Shown here: piece after piece, positions 15,459 to 23,328 of the stretch
Layout of the letters: each line of letters begins with the position of its first letter
How positions within the stretch are numbered: the first letter of the stretch is position 1
Source: Halococcus salsus
GTDB lineage: Archaea > Halobacteriota > Halobacteria > Halobacteriales > Halococcaceae
Assembly (NCBI RefSeq): GCF_009900715.1
Contig: NZ_JAAAJC010000005.1
Location: 148,266 to 181,102 of the forward strand
Direction: 5' to 3'
Length of the DNA stretch: 32,837 bases
Notes under the pieces: generated by a model
Seen by the model: the letters and a program-made list of their open reading frames with translations, nothing else
Databases searched by the model: none
Told to the model about the DNA's origin: nothing
Program-made: the position numbers and the translations under genes

Positions 15459-16736
15459 ATGATCGACGGGTATGATCTCCCGGACGAAGCACCTGGAGAA
15501 TATATTCCTCTCCGTGAAGATAGAGGATTAGCAAAAGCGTATCGACCGAACCCCCTCCCTCCGAAATTAGCTGTCTCTTCTGAGATAGTAGAAGAGCTAA
15601 CGTCAGCAGCATATGCGTTGGGCCAGTTAGATGGAGTCGCAGGCGAGGTTGAGCAACGTAATGCTATTTTCAGCTCTTTTGTCTACAAAGAAGCTGAACA
15701 ATCGTCGCAAATTGAAGGAACTCGTGTGACGGTTTCCGATATTCGTCGTTACGAGATGGGTGCTGACAAAATCGAACAGCTCGAAGCATCCGAAGACGAG
15801 CTTGATGACATCCGCGAAGCAAAAAACTATATTCAGGCACTCAGCGAGGGTATAAGCCACTTCAACGAAGTTGGCAGAAGTTGGAAAAATATTGATCAAT
15901 CCCTACTCAAATCGATCCATGAGACACTCATGGTTGGTGGTCGGACCGATGAAGACGATCTTATGCCTGGTGAATTTCGTTACGATCACGGCGATTTCGT
16001 GGTGATCAAAGAAGAAGAAAGTTGGAAAAAGCCGATTCGATTTGTTCCGCCCAAACCCAACATGGCACATGCTGATTTAGATGCACTCATTGAGTACATT
16101 CAAAGCGGTGGTGATTATCCAACACTTATCGATATTGCACTCATACACTATCAGTTTGAGACGATTCATCCATTTCGTGATGGTAATGGACGGGTTGGGC
16201 GATTGCTGATCATTCTGCTTTTGATCAGCGGAGATACGCTAGCTCACCCCGTGTTATACCTCAGTTCATACTTCAGGCAGTTTCGTGACCAATATACCGA
16301 TTTGCTGTTGAATGTTTCAGAGAAGGGGGTGTGGGAAGAATGGATCCTCTTTTTCTTAACAGGAATTCGTCGGCAGGCAGAGGAGGCATTCGTTCGTGCA
16401 AAACTACTTCTAGTGCTTCGTGATCGGTACAAAACAACGTACGCTACTGCCCCAACATCCGTGAGTCGTCTCACTGAGGGGCTTATTTCTAAACCATACT
16501 TCTCTGTTAACGAAGCTGCAGAAATGATGGGAATGACATATCAATCAGCTAGCAACGCTATTGAGCAGCTCGTTGCCGATGGTCGTGTACGACAATTCAA
16601 TGATCAACGGCGTAACCGAATATTTGAAGCTATTGACGTCACCGCGATAATAGAATATGATTATGCACAGTTGCCAGAGCCACGGGATGTCGTTGACCGG
16701 GATACAGTAGACCTTCCTTTAGATATCGGCCCTTGA
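15459..16736 (+). CDS. Fic-family protein (AMP-transferase type) with N-terminal inhibitory motif
   Basis: A 425-residue Fic protein. The Fic-N domain carries SSQIEG (82-87), matching the [S/T]xxxE[G/N] inhibitory motif, whose Glu (E86) blocks ATP in self-inhibited Fic enzymes. The catalytic motif HPFRDGNGRVGR is complete at 237-248 (H237). A winged-helix region (about 350-400, FSVNEAAEMMGMTYQSASNAI) follows, so DNA binding is likely. Such enzymes usually transfer AMP from ATP to protein hydroxyls. Base composition is far lower in GC than all neighbours, a sign of transfer. No separate antitoxin gene is seen, which fits in-cis inhibition. The target is unknown. Confidence 0.93.
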   Translation: MIDGYDLPDEAPGEYIPLREDRGLAKAYRPNPLPPKLAVSSEIVEELTSAAYALGQLDGVAGEVEQRNAIFSSFVYKEAEQSSQIEGTRVTVSDIRRYEMGADKIEQLEASEDELDDIREAKNYIQALSEGISHFNEVGRSWKNIDQSLLKSIHETLMVGGRTDEDDLMPGEFRYDHGDFVVIKEEESWKKPIRFVPPKPNMAHADLDALIEYIQSGGDYPTLIDIALIHYQFETIHPFRDGNGRVGRLLIILLLISGDTLAHPVLYLSSYFRQFRDQYTDLLLNVSEKGVWEEWILFFLTGIRRQAEEAFVRAKLLLVLRDRYKTTYATAPTSVSRLTEGLISKPYFSVNEAAEMMGMTYQSASNAIEQLVADGRVRQFNDQRRNRIFEAIDVTAIIEYDYAQLPEPRDVVDRDTVDLPLDIGP

Positions 16737-16769
16737 TTCAAGTGAAGGTCAACAATCCCATGTTGCAGA

Positions 16770-17570
16770 TCATTCGGTCCACCGGAGCAAGAGGAGCGTC
16801 CCCTCGAACAGCGTGATCATCGTCGCGGCGACGATGATCGGGGCCATCCCGGTCGGGTCGGGGCTGAAGAGGAAGGCGACCCCGATGAACGTCCCCCAGA
16901 AGTAGAGCCGCTTGCTCGCGAGCCACGCCCGCGTCGTGATCCCCATCATGATCGCGAGCATCACGAACAGCGGGATCTGGAAGACGAGCGCGAAAAAGCC
17001 CATCAACAGCGTCATCAGCCCGAAGGTCTCGGTGAGGCCGAACGCGATGTTCGCGGCGGCCTCGGAGTAGCTCAGGAAGTAGGTGAAGATAACGGGCAAG
17101 ACGACCAGGAAGGCGAACGCCACACCCACGACCGCGAGCACGAGGCTCGCCGGCACCGACGCGATGTAGTAGCGGCGCTCGCGGGGGTAGAGCCCGGGGC
17201 GCATGAAGGCGTAGGTCTCGTAGACGAAGAGGGGCAGCGCCACCACGAAGCCCGCGAGGGTCGAGACCTTGAGCCGCGCGAGGATCAATCCGAGCGGGTC
17301 GTAGACCCGGGGACACGCCGCCACGTCGGCGGGCGCGTCCGGACAGAGCTGGGCCGAGCCGGGCAGCAGGGAGTACCAGATGAAGTTGATGAGGTCGTCG
17401 GCCACGAGGAAGACGACGCCCGAGACCAGCGCCATTGCCACGAGCACCACCCCCAGCCGCTTTATCATCTCCTCGATGTGGTCGGCGAGCGGCATCTCGG
17501 CGTCGTCGAGCGGCGCGTTCGACTCGCTCGATTCGTTCGTGACGCCCCCTGTCCCCGTCGATTCCGCCAT
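16770..17570 (-). CDS. tatC: Sec-independent translocase TatC, single-domain (TatCo type)
   Basis: A 266-residue TatC, the receptor for twin-arginine signal peptides. A disordered acidic N-terminus (about 1-25) precedes the conserved PLADHIEEMIKRL (27-39), whose Glu and basic residues match the signal-binding site. FMRPGLYPRERRYY is the second signature, and FLFSPDPTGMAPIIV marks the last helices. Six helices are expected. In haloarchaea this single TatC works alongside a fused double TatC, here encoded divergently 104 bp away. No tatA gene is in the window. Confidence 0.95.
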   Translation of the reverse strand: MAESTGTGGVTNESSESNAPLDDAEMPLADHIEEMIKRLGVVLVAMALVSGVVFLVADDLINFIWYSLLPGSAQLCPDAPADVAACPRVYDPLGLILARLKVSTLAGFVVALPLFVYETYAFMRPGLYPRERRYYIASVPASLVLAVVGVAFAFLVVLPVIFTYFLSYSEAAANIAFGLTETFGLMTLLMGFFALVFQIPLFVMLAIMMGITTRAWLASKRLYFWGTFIGVAFLFSPDPTGMAPIIVAATMITLFEGTLLLLRWTE

Positions 17571-17674
17571 CGTATGGTCGATGGTCGCGTGGGGGTTGTA
17601 AGCCTTCTTCTCCGGCCGGGCGCGGGAGACAAGATTGATAACGACGAGTCGGCTATCCGCGTCGAAGGAGAGAG

Positions 17675-19906
17675 ATGTCCGGAGCCGTCGACGAGGACGT
17701 CCGCCGGTCGGTTGCGCGCGGACGGGAAACCCTCGGCGCGATGTTGTCCGCCGCCCAGACCCATCTCCAGAAGGTCGCCATCGTCTTCCTGATCGGCTTT
17801 CTGGGTTCGTTCTACGCGCTCTGGCTCTACGTCTGGGACCGCCTCAAGACCGACCTCTTCGCCCCGCTCCCGCCCCGAATCGCGAGCCAGACCTCCGTCA
17901 ACGCCATCACGCCGTTCGACGTGCCGTTGCTCCAGGCGAAGATCGCGCTGGTGGTCGGCGGGCTGGTCGCGCTCCCGCCCTTGCTCTACTACTCCCGGGA
18001 CGCCCTCGACGAACGCGGCTACTGGCCACACGTCAGCGCCGGCTGGAAGGTCGGCGTCATCCTGCTGGTGAGCGCGCTGTTGTTCGTCGTCGGTGTCGCG
18101 TACGGCTACTTCGTCTTCTTCCCGCTGATGTTCGAGTTCCTCGCGACCAACGCGGTCAACGTCGGCTTCGAACCCCACTACTCGATCGTCTACTGGGCGC
18201 AGTTCATCCTCCTGCTCTCGGCCTCGTTCGGGATCGCCGCCCAGCTCCCGCTCGCGATGACCGGGCTCAGCCTCACCGGCGTCGTCCCCTACGAGACCTT
18301 CCGCGACAAGTGGAAGTACGCGATCGTCGGGGCGTTCGCTTTCGGCGCGCTGTTCTCGCCGCCCGACCCCTTCACCCAGGTGCTCTGGGCGGTCCCGATC
18401 ATCGTGCTCTACGCGCTGAGCCTCGGTTTCACGAAGATCATCGTGACCTTCCAGCGCGGTGGGAGCGCGGTCTCCGTTCGGGACGTGGCGCGCGCGCGCT
18501 GGCGGCCGGTGCTCGGGGTCCCGGTGGTCGTCACCGGGCTGGTCGCGGGGGCCATCGCCCTCGGTGCCGGTGGCTACGTCAACCAGCTCCTGTTCAGAAC
18601 CCCGTACTTCTCGCCGTCCGACCCCCTGTTCGTCTACATCGGCCCGCTGTTCGGCCTGCCGCGCGACGCCGCGATCGCGCTGGTCGGGCTCGTTCTCTTC
18701 CTGTTCGTGCTGTCGGTCACGTTGGGCGTCGTCACCTACCGGGCGGTCGCGGTCGCCGCCGAGTCCGCCCCGGGCCGTCCGGGTGCGCCGGCGTCCATCG
18801 ACGTCGCCGAGCTCGACGAGGCCGGCGTCCGGGCCGCGCCCCCGGAGGTGTTCACCGCGATGAGCGAACAGGAGGCCACCGCTCAGGCCAGCATGGCGAT
18901 GAGCGACGGCGATCCGAACAAGGCCCAAGCGGTCCTCGACCGCTTCGACGCCGCGAACGCCGCCGACGGCGACGACCGGCTCGATGCCGACGAGGACACG
19001 GGTGAACCGGGAGCCGCGAACGAACCGGCGGACGAAACGAACGACTTCAGCGACCGGCTCACCCGGACCACGACCGGGGTGGTGGACGCGTTCACCGCCG
19101 AGGAGACCACCGAGGACGACATCGGGGGCTACTACTACGACATCACGTTCGTGCTCAACAGCCTCCGGTCGCGGGCGTTCCTCATCCTCGGGCTGTTCAT
19201 GGCGGTGCTCGCCGGAACGTTCATCTGGCTCTCACAGGGTGGGATCGGTGGGATCCGGGCGGACTTCCTCTCGCGTCTCCCCGCCACGGTCCGGCCCGAA
19301 CAGGTCGGCGTCGTCGAGCTCCACCCCGTCGAGGCGTTGGTCTTCGAGATAAAACTCAGTACGCTCTTCGCGGCGATCGTCGTGCTCCCGCTGGTGCTCT
19401 ACTACGCCTGGCCCGCCCTCCGCGAGCGCGGCCTCGCGGGCGGGGACCGACGCGTCCTGTTCCTGTGGGGCGGCGCGCTCCTGGCGAGCCTCGTCGGCGG
19501 GATCGCGGCCGGCTATACGACGATCGCTCCCACCGTGATCTCGTGGCTCACGGCCGACGTGGTCGGCGCGAACATGGTGGTGGCCTACCGGATCAGCGCG
19601 GCCGGCTGGCTGGTCTTCTTCACCACCGCGGGTATCGGCCTGCTCGCGATGATACCGGTGACGATGCTGCTGTTCCACCGCGCCGGGCTGGTCCCCTACC
19701 GCGGGATGCGCAACCGCTGGCGCGAGGTGACGGTGGGCGTGTTCGCGTTCACCGCCTACGCCTCGCCGCGCGGCGTGTTCATGATGTTCATCCTCGGGAT
19801 CCCCGTGATGGTCTGTTACGGGCTCGGCCTCGCGCTGCTCTGGATCTACACCCTCGGCGGGCGACGCACCACCCAGCGCCGGGACCAGCGCGAGAGCGCC
19901 GACTGA
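17675..19906 (+). CDS. Double-domain TatC (TatCt type)
   Basis: A 743-residue protein carrying two TatC modules. The first occupies about 20-280, with the FSPPDPFTQVL end signature. Extra helices follow around 290-320 and 340-370, then an acidic linker (about 385-480, many Asp/Glu/Ala). The second module (about 490-735) has ALRERGL, PYRGMRNRWREVTVGVFAFTAYASPRGVFMM as its end. Up to 14 helices are expected. Such TatC fusions are known only in haloarchaea, which send many secreted proteins through Tat. The ATG at 17675 has a GAAGGAG ribosome-binding site. It is divergent from the single TatC. Confidence 0.94.
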   Translation: MSGAVDEDVRRSVARGRETLGAMLSAAQTHLQKVAIVFLIGFLGSFYALWLYVWDRLKTDLFAPLPPRIASQTSVNAITPFDVPLLQAKIALVVGGLVALPPLLYYSRDALDERGYWPHVSAGWKVGVILLVSALLFVVGVAYGYFVFFPLMFEFLATNAVNVGFEPHYSIVYWAQFILLLSASFGIAAQLPLAMTGLSLTGVVPYETFRDKWKYAIVGAFAFGALFSPPDPFTQVLWAVPIIVLYALSLGFTKIIVTFQRGGSAVSVRDVARARWRPVLGVPVVVTGLVAGAIALGAGGYVNQLLFRTPYFSPSDPLFVYIGPLFGLPRDAAIALVGLVLFLFVLSVTLGVVTYRAVAVAAESAPGRPGAPASIDVAELDEAGVRAAPPEVFTAMSEQEATAQASMAMSDGDPNKAQAVLDRFDAANAADGDDRLDADEDTGEPGAANEPADETNDFSDRLTRTTTGVVDAFTAEETTEDDIGGYYYDITFVLNSLRSRAFLILGLFMAVLAGTFIWLSQGGIGGIRADFLSRLPATVRPEQVGVVELHPVEALVFEIKLSTLFAAIVVLPLVLYYAWPALRERGLAGGDRRVLFLWGGALLASLVGGIAAGYTTIAPTVISWLTADVVGANMVVAYRISAAGWLVFFTTAGIGLLAMIPVTMLLFHRAGLVPYRGMRNRWREVTVGVFAFTAYASPRGVFMMFILGIPVMVCYGLGLALLWIYTLGGRRTTQRRDQRESAD

Positions 19907-19993
19907 CGAACGAAGGGCTCATTTTCGCGTGGCGTCCGCTTCGGTTGTGACCACGACACGCCGCAGACGACCCGCTCGCCGTGGGAGGCACGG

Positions 19994-20728
19994 GTGAGCG
20001 AGACCGCCGACGCGTCGAGGGTCGGGCGCGCGTCCACGATTCAGGTCGCCCTCGTCGCGCTCTTCACGACCGCGCTCGTGACCGCCCAGCTCACCGCGAC
20101 CAAGATCCTGGGCTTTCCGATCCCGGTCTCGCTCCCGGTGACGGGGGCGGAGCTGATACTGCCCGGCGCGTCGCTGGCCTACGCGCTCACCTTCCTCGCC
20201 TCCGACTGTTACGCCGAACTCTACGGTCGCCGCGCCGCCCACGCCCTCGTCACCGTGGGGTTCGTGATGAACCTCGTGCTCCTCGGCCTCGTCTGGACGA
20301 CGATCGCCGCACCCGCCGCCGCCTCCAGCGTCGACCCCGCCCAGTTCGCGACGGTGCTCGGCGCGAGCACCAACGTCGTGGTCGGGAGCCTGCTGGCCTA
20401 CCTCGTGAGCCAGAACTGGGACGTCTTCGTCTTCCACCGGCTCAGGAGCTACACCGACGGCCGCGCGCTCTGGCTCCGGAACATCGGCTCGACCGCGACC
20501 AGCCAGGCGATCGACACCGCGATCTTCGTCGGGGTCGCCTTCTACCTCGCCCCGCAGCTCCTCGGGGTCGGCAGCGTGCTCCCCGGCTCGGTTCTGATCG
20601 GCCTCGCGGTCGGGCAGTACCTCCTCAAACTCCTGATCGCGCTGTGCGATACGCCCGTGGTCTACGCCATCGTGGGCTACGCGCGCTCGCGGGCCGACGC
20701 CGGCGAGCCACGACCGAGCGCCGACTGA
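19994..20728 (+). CDS. Queuosine/archaeosine precursor transporter (VUT/YhhQ family)
   Basis: A 244-residue membrane protein of the VUT family, with about six helices and the family blocks LTATKILGFPIPV, LTFLASDCYAELYGRRAA, SQNWDVFVFHRLRS and LWLRNIGSTATSQAIDTAIF. Bacterial members import preQ0/preQ1. In archaea preQ0 leads to the tRNA base archaeosine, so salvage of a deazapurine is the likely role (inferred). The start is GTG at 19994 with a clear GGAGG six to seven bases upstream. It is separated by 87 bp from the double TatC. Confidence 0.9.
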   Translation: MSETADASRVGRASTIQVALVALFTTALVTAQLTATKILGFPIPVSLPVTGAELILPGASLAYALTFLASDCYAELYGRRAAHALVTVGFVMNLVLLGLVWTTIAAPAAASSVDPAQFATVLGASTNVVVGSLLAYLVSQNWDVFVFHRLRSYTDGRALWLRNIGSTATSQAIDTAIFVGVAFYLAPQLLGVGSVLPGSVLIGLAVGQYLLKLLIALCDTPVVYAIVGYARSRADAGEPRPSAD

Positions 20729-20744
20729 GTCGGAAACTCGAAAC

Positions 20745-21308
20745 TCAGTTCGTGGGGTCGCACCAGGTGTCGGCGGCGCGGGCGGCGAGTCGGGCGACCC
20801 GCAGTGGTTCGGGTCGACCGCCTTCGGGGGTGAACCCTCGAACCACGTCGTCGGCGTCGTCGTCCGAGCAGCCGACGTTCCGGACGAATACGGTCCCGTC
20901 GTCGAGCGCGAGCTCGTGGCGTGGCGGGAGGTTTCGGTAGATATCGAGCCGGCTGTCGAGCGCCGTGCCCGAGAACGCCTCGCGGAGCGGGGGTTCGAGC
21001 CCCGGACTCGCCTCGAAGGAGACCGAGAGCACGGGTCGTTCGGCGGTGCGGTGGATTCGAGAGAGGTCGAGGAGGTTGAACCAGGCGGGCGCGATACCCG
21101 CGATCAGGAGGTAGCGGACGTCCTCGCGGTCGAGCGTCGAAAAGAGGTCGATGACAGCGGCGGTGGCGTCGGTGCCGCCGACGGTACAGGAGCCGAACGC
21201 GAACCCGTCGACGGCGCGGTCGGCGCGGACCACACAGCCCGCGAGCGTGCTCCGGTCGTCGTCGCGGGCGGACGCGGCGACCCCGAGCGCACGGGTCCCG
21301 GTCTTCAC
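20745..21308 (-). CDS. DUF99 family protein
   Basis: A 187-residue member of archaeal DUF99, a family with endonuclease V-like fold. The start MKTGTRALGVAAS, the central FGSCTVGGTDATAAVIDL and VRYLLIAGIAPAWFNLLDL blocks, and a C-terminal LRVARLAARA helix fit it. No activity has been assigned. The start is GTG at 21308, overlapping the stop of the DUF5786 gene as GTGA, so translation is probably coupled. Confidence 0.85.
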   Translation of the reverse strand: MKTGTRALGVAASARDDDRSTLAGCVVRADRAVDGFAFGSCTVGGTDATAAVIDLFSTLDREDVRYLLIAGIAPAWFNLLDLSRIHRTAERPVLSVSFEASPGLEPPLREAFSGTALDSRLDIYRNLPPRHELALDDGTVFVRNVGCSDDDADDVVRGFTPEGGRPEPLRVARLAARAADTWCDPTN

Positions 21309-21475
21309 TCCTCTTTGATGTCCTCGAGCCTGTCGAGGAGTTCGTCGTTCGACGCGCCGAACTCGAAGCTGACCTCGCCGGCGTGGGCCGCCTCCTCGGT
21401 TTCGAGGCTCTCGTCGAGGTCTTGGTCGTAGTCCTGGCTCGATTGCTCGGACTCATCGTAGCTACCGAATCCCAT
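21305..21475 (-). CDS. DUF5786 family small acidic protein
   Basis: This 56-residue protein starts MGFGSYDESEQSSQD and ends GASNDELLDRLEDIKEE. It is conserved in haloarchaea as DUF5786, with an acidic centre and a C-terminal amphipathic helix. No function is known. It precedes DUF99 with a 4-bp overlap, so the two form an operon. The start at 21475 is fixed by the invariant MGFGSYDESEQ. Confidence 0.85.
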   Translation of the reverse strand: MGFGSYDESEQSSQDYDQDLDESLETEEAAHAGEVSFEFGASNDELLDRLEDIKEE

Positions 21476-21568
21476 ACACGACGATATGAAGTCCTCATTG
21501 AAAAGTCGTTTGTCAATTTTCGAACCATCGCCGGCAGGCTGAAAGGCCCGCCGCGCCGACCCAGGGGC

Positions 21569-22180
21569 ATGGCGATCACCAACGTCACCGAGGGCGCGGA
21601 CACGTTCACCGCGAACGTGTTTCTGGTCGAGGGCGCGCGAAACGTCCTGGTCGACGCCGGTGCGATGGCCGGCGTCGAGGACCGGGTGGCCGAGCACGTC
21701 GACGACCTCGATGCGGTGGTTCTGACCCACCAGCACGGCGATCACGTCGCGGAACTCGACGCGGTGCTCGACGCGTTCGACGCCGACCTCCTCGCATATG
21801 GCGATCATCCACGCCGAACCGAGGCGATCGACGACGGTGACACGGTCGAGATCGGCGACGAGTCCTTCGAGGTCGTCCACACGCCGGGCCACGCCGACGA
21901 CCACGTCTCCCTCCTGTCGGAGACGACGATCTTCTCGGGCGACGTCGTGGTCCACGACGACGGCGCGTTCGACGACGGGAGCTTCGGTCGAACGGACATG
22001 GCCGGTCAGTCCCGTGAGGAACTCATCGAGAGCATCCGACGGATCCTCGACCGACTGCCCGACGGCGTCGAGCGGATGTACGCCGGCCACGGCGGCGAGT
22101 TCCACGGTGACGTTCGGAGCGTGATCGAGCGCGCGCTCGAACGCGCCGAGCGGCGCGAGCCGAAGTATCCCGACGAGTGA
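21569..22180 (+). CDS. Metallo-beta-lactamase-fold hydrolase
   Basis: This 203-residue MBL-fold enzyme has all zinc ligands: THQHGDH at 53-59, H104 in VVHTPGH, D125 in FSGDVVV and H174 in YAGHGG. This is the glyoxalase II-like branch of the superfamily. It is short and has no extra C-terminal domain, so the substrate (thioester, lactone or other) cannot be told. The ATG at 21569 is chosen because it begins the conserved first strand. It is followed by repeat copy B and a terminator. Confidence 0.88.
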   Translation: MAITNVTEGADTFTANVFLVEGARNVLVDAGAMAGVEDRVAEHVDDLDAVVLTHQHGDHVAELDAVLDAFDADLLAYGDHPRRTEAIDDGDTVEIGDESFEVVHTPGHADDHVSLLSETTIFSGDVVVHDDGAFDDGSFGRTDMAGQSREELIESIRRILDRLPDGVERMYAGHGGEFHGDVRSVIERALERAERREPKYPDE

Positions 22181-22238
22181 CCGGCGGGTCGGTCGCGGTG
22201 GAGCCGCGGCCGCCGGGCGGTTGCGGTGCGGTCCTTGC

Positions 22239-22410
22239 GTCTCGCCGAACGAACGTGAGCCGAGGCTCAGGAGAGCTGTGCTCTCCTGGCGGATGAAGGG
22301 CGAGTGAACGCCGAAGGCGTGAGCGAGGGCTTCGGCGGAGGCGGTGGCGGTTGCTGTGCGGTTGGTAGTAGTTGTACCGCGAACGAGCGAAGCGAGTGAG
22401 CGGCCCTTTT
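22239..22410 (+). repeat. Modular intergenic repeat, copy B
   Basis: It begins with a GTCTCG..GAGCCGAGGC segment shared with copy A. Next comes the hairpin AGGAGAGC-TGT-GCTCTCCT (22269-22287), core GGATGAAGGGCGAG (22291-22304), the insert TGAACGCCGAAGGCGTGAGC with an ACGCC/GGCGT stem, and the second core GAGGGCTTCGGCGG (22325-22338). It ends with a diverged TAGTAGTTGTACCGCGAACGA segment. Unlike copies A and C it lacks the TTTTGATCCACATTTTGCC module; a strong terminator stands there instead. The preceding bases 22181-22238 are GC-rich filler. Confidence 0.8.
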
Positions 22411-22419
22411 TAGTCCAGG

Positions 22420-22473
22420 TTTTTGGGCGGGGGTTGAGGGCCGCGAAGCGGCCCGATTCCCCCGCCTAAAAAA
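22420..22473. terminator. Bidirectional terminator hairpin between MBL and PCNA genes
   Basis: TTTTTGGGCGGGGG (22420-22433) pairs with CCCCCGCCTAAAAAA (22459-22473). An inner perfect stem GGGCCGC-GAA-GCGGCCC occupies 22438-22454. The outer arms give a T-tract on either strand, so it can stop transcription from both convergent genes. Confidence 0.75.
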
Positions 22474-22481
22474 GTGGGTGT

Positions 22482-23225
22482 CTAGTCCGACTGGATGCGC
22501 GGCGCGAGCATGTAGGTGACACTCCCTTCGGCTTCGGCGATGTCGAAGTGGAGCTTGACGGGGAACTCCTCGCCGAGGTCGAGGGTGACCTCCGCGTCGC
22601 CGGGGATCGCCTTGTTCATGTCCTTCAGGTAGTCGAGCGAGAAGAGCGAGTGGGCGGGGCCGGCGGTGAGGTCGATGAGGTCGTCGTTGTCGAGCTCGAA
22701 GTGGACGTCGTCGGTGTCGCCCTCGGCGTCGACGTAGAACTGCTCGTCGGCCTCGTTCACGCCGAGCGCGATGTGGTCGGAGACCATGTCGGCGGCCTTC
22801 ACCGCGCGATTGATGTCGCGGCCTTCGAGCACGATCGTCGCGGGGAGGTCGAGGTCGGGGATGTCGGGTTCTTGCCGGATCGAGTCGGGGTCGATGAGCG
22901 CGAGGGTGTACTCCAGCCCGTCGATCGAGATGTGGAGTTTCCGGGTCTCCTCGTCGAGTTCGAGGTGGACGAGGTCGTCGCCACCCGCCATCCCGGCGAT
23001 GTCCTGGAGGCGCGAGAGGTTGACCCCGATGACCCCGCCGTCGGCCTCGTAGGACTCGAAGGCGGTGGCCGAGAGCGTGAGGTCGACCATCCCCACGTTC
23101 GCGGGGTCCACCGCCCGGATCTCGACCTGATCCTCGTTGAGGTGGAGCTTACACTCTTCGACGAGGACGCTCACCGAGTCGAGGGCCGTCCGCAGGGTCC
23201 CCGCGCTCACGATCGCGTTGAACAT
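22482..23225 (-). CDS. pcn: DNA polymerase sliding clamp (PCNA)
   Basis: A 247-residue archaeal PCNA, the homotrimeric ring that holds polymerases, ligase and FEN1 on DNA. The start [22 protein letters not shown], the first-domain [13 protein letters not shown], the interdomain connector around [21 protein letters not shown], and the second domain's [26 protein letters not shown] are all present. The length is normal. The surface is very acidic, as in other haloarchaeal clamps. A TATA element lies at leaderless distance. Confidence 0.98.
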   Translation of the reverse strand: MFNAIVSAGTLRTALDSVSVLVEECKLHLNEDQVEIRAVDPANVGMVDLTLSATAFESYEADGGVIGVNLSRLQDIAGMAGGDDLVHLELDEETRKLHISIDGLEYTLALIDPDSIRQEPDIPDLDLPATIVLEGRDINRAVKAADMVSDHIALGVNEADEQFYVDAEGDTDDVHFELDNDDLIDLTAGPAHSLFSLDYLKDMNKAIPGDAEVTLDLGEEFPVKLHFDIAEAEGSVTYMLAPRIQSD

Positions 23226-23246
23226 GACCGCGGTACGAACAGGCAG

Positions 23247-23256
23247 CTTATAAAAG
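23247..23256 (-). promoter_or_regulatory. TATA box of pcn
   Basis: CTTTTATAAG, read on the minus strand, is centred 26-27 bp before the PCNA ATG at 23225, indicating a leaderless transcript. Confidence 0.7.
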
Positions 23257-23310
23257 ATGCGCGTTCGCTCCCAGGCCCATCGTATCGAGGACCGAAACCG
23301 ATTTACTGTT

Positions 23311-23324
23311 TTAGGCAGGCCTAA
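23311..23324 (+). promoter_or_regulatory. Iron-box palindrome (DtxR/SirR-type operator)
   Basis: TTAGGC-AG-GCCTAA is a perfect inverted repeat ending 4 bp before the ATG at 23329. A TATA-like TTTACTGTTTTA (23302-23313) lies directly upstream and partly overlaps it. The half-site TTAGGC resembles sites bound by iron-responsive DtxR/IdeR-family repressors. Its place over the transcription start of a siderophore-binding lipoprotein fits iron-dependent repression. Confidence 0.65.
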
Positions 23325-23328
23325 CGAC

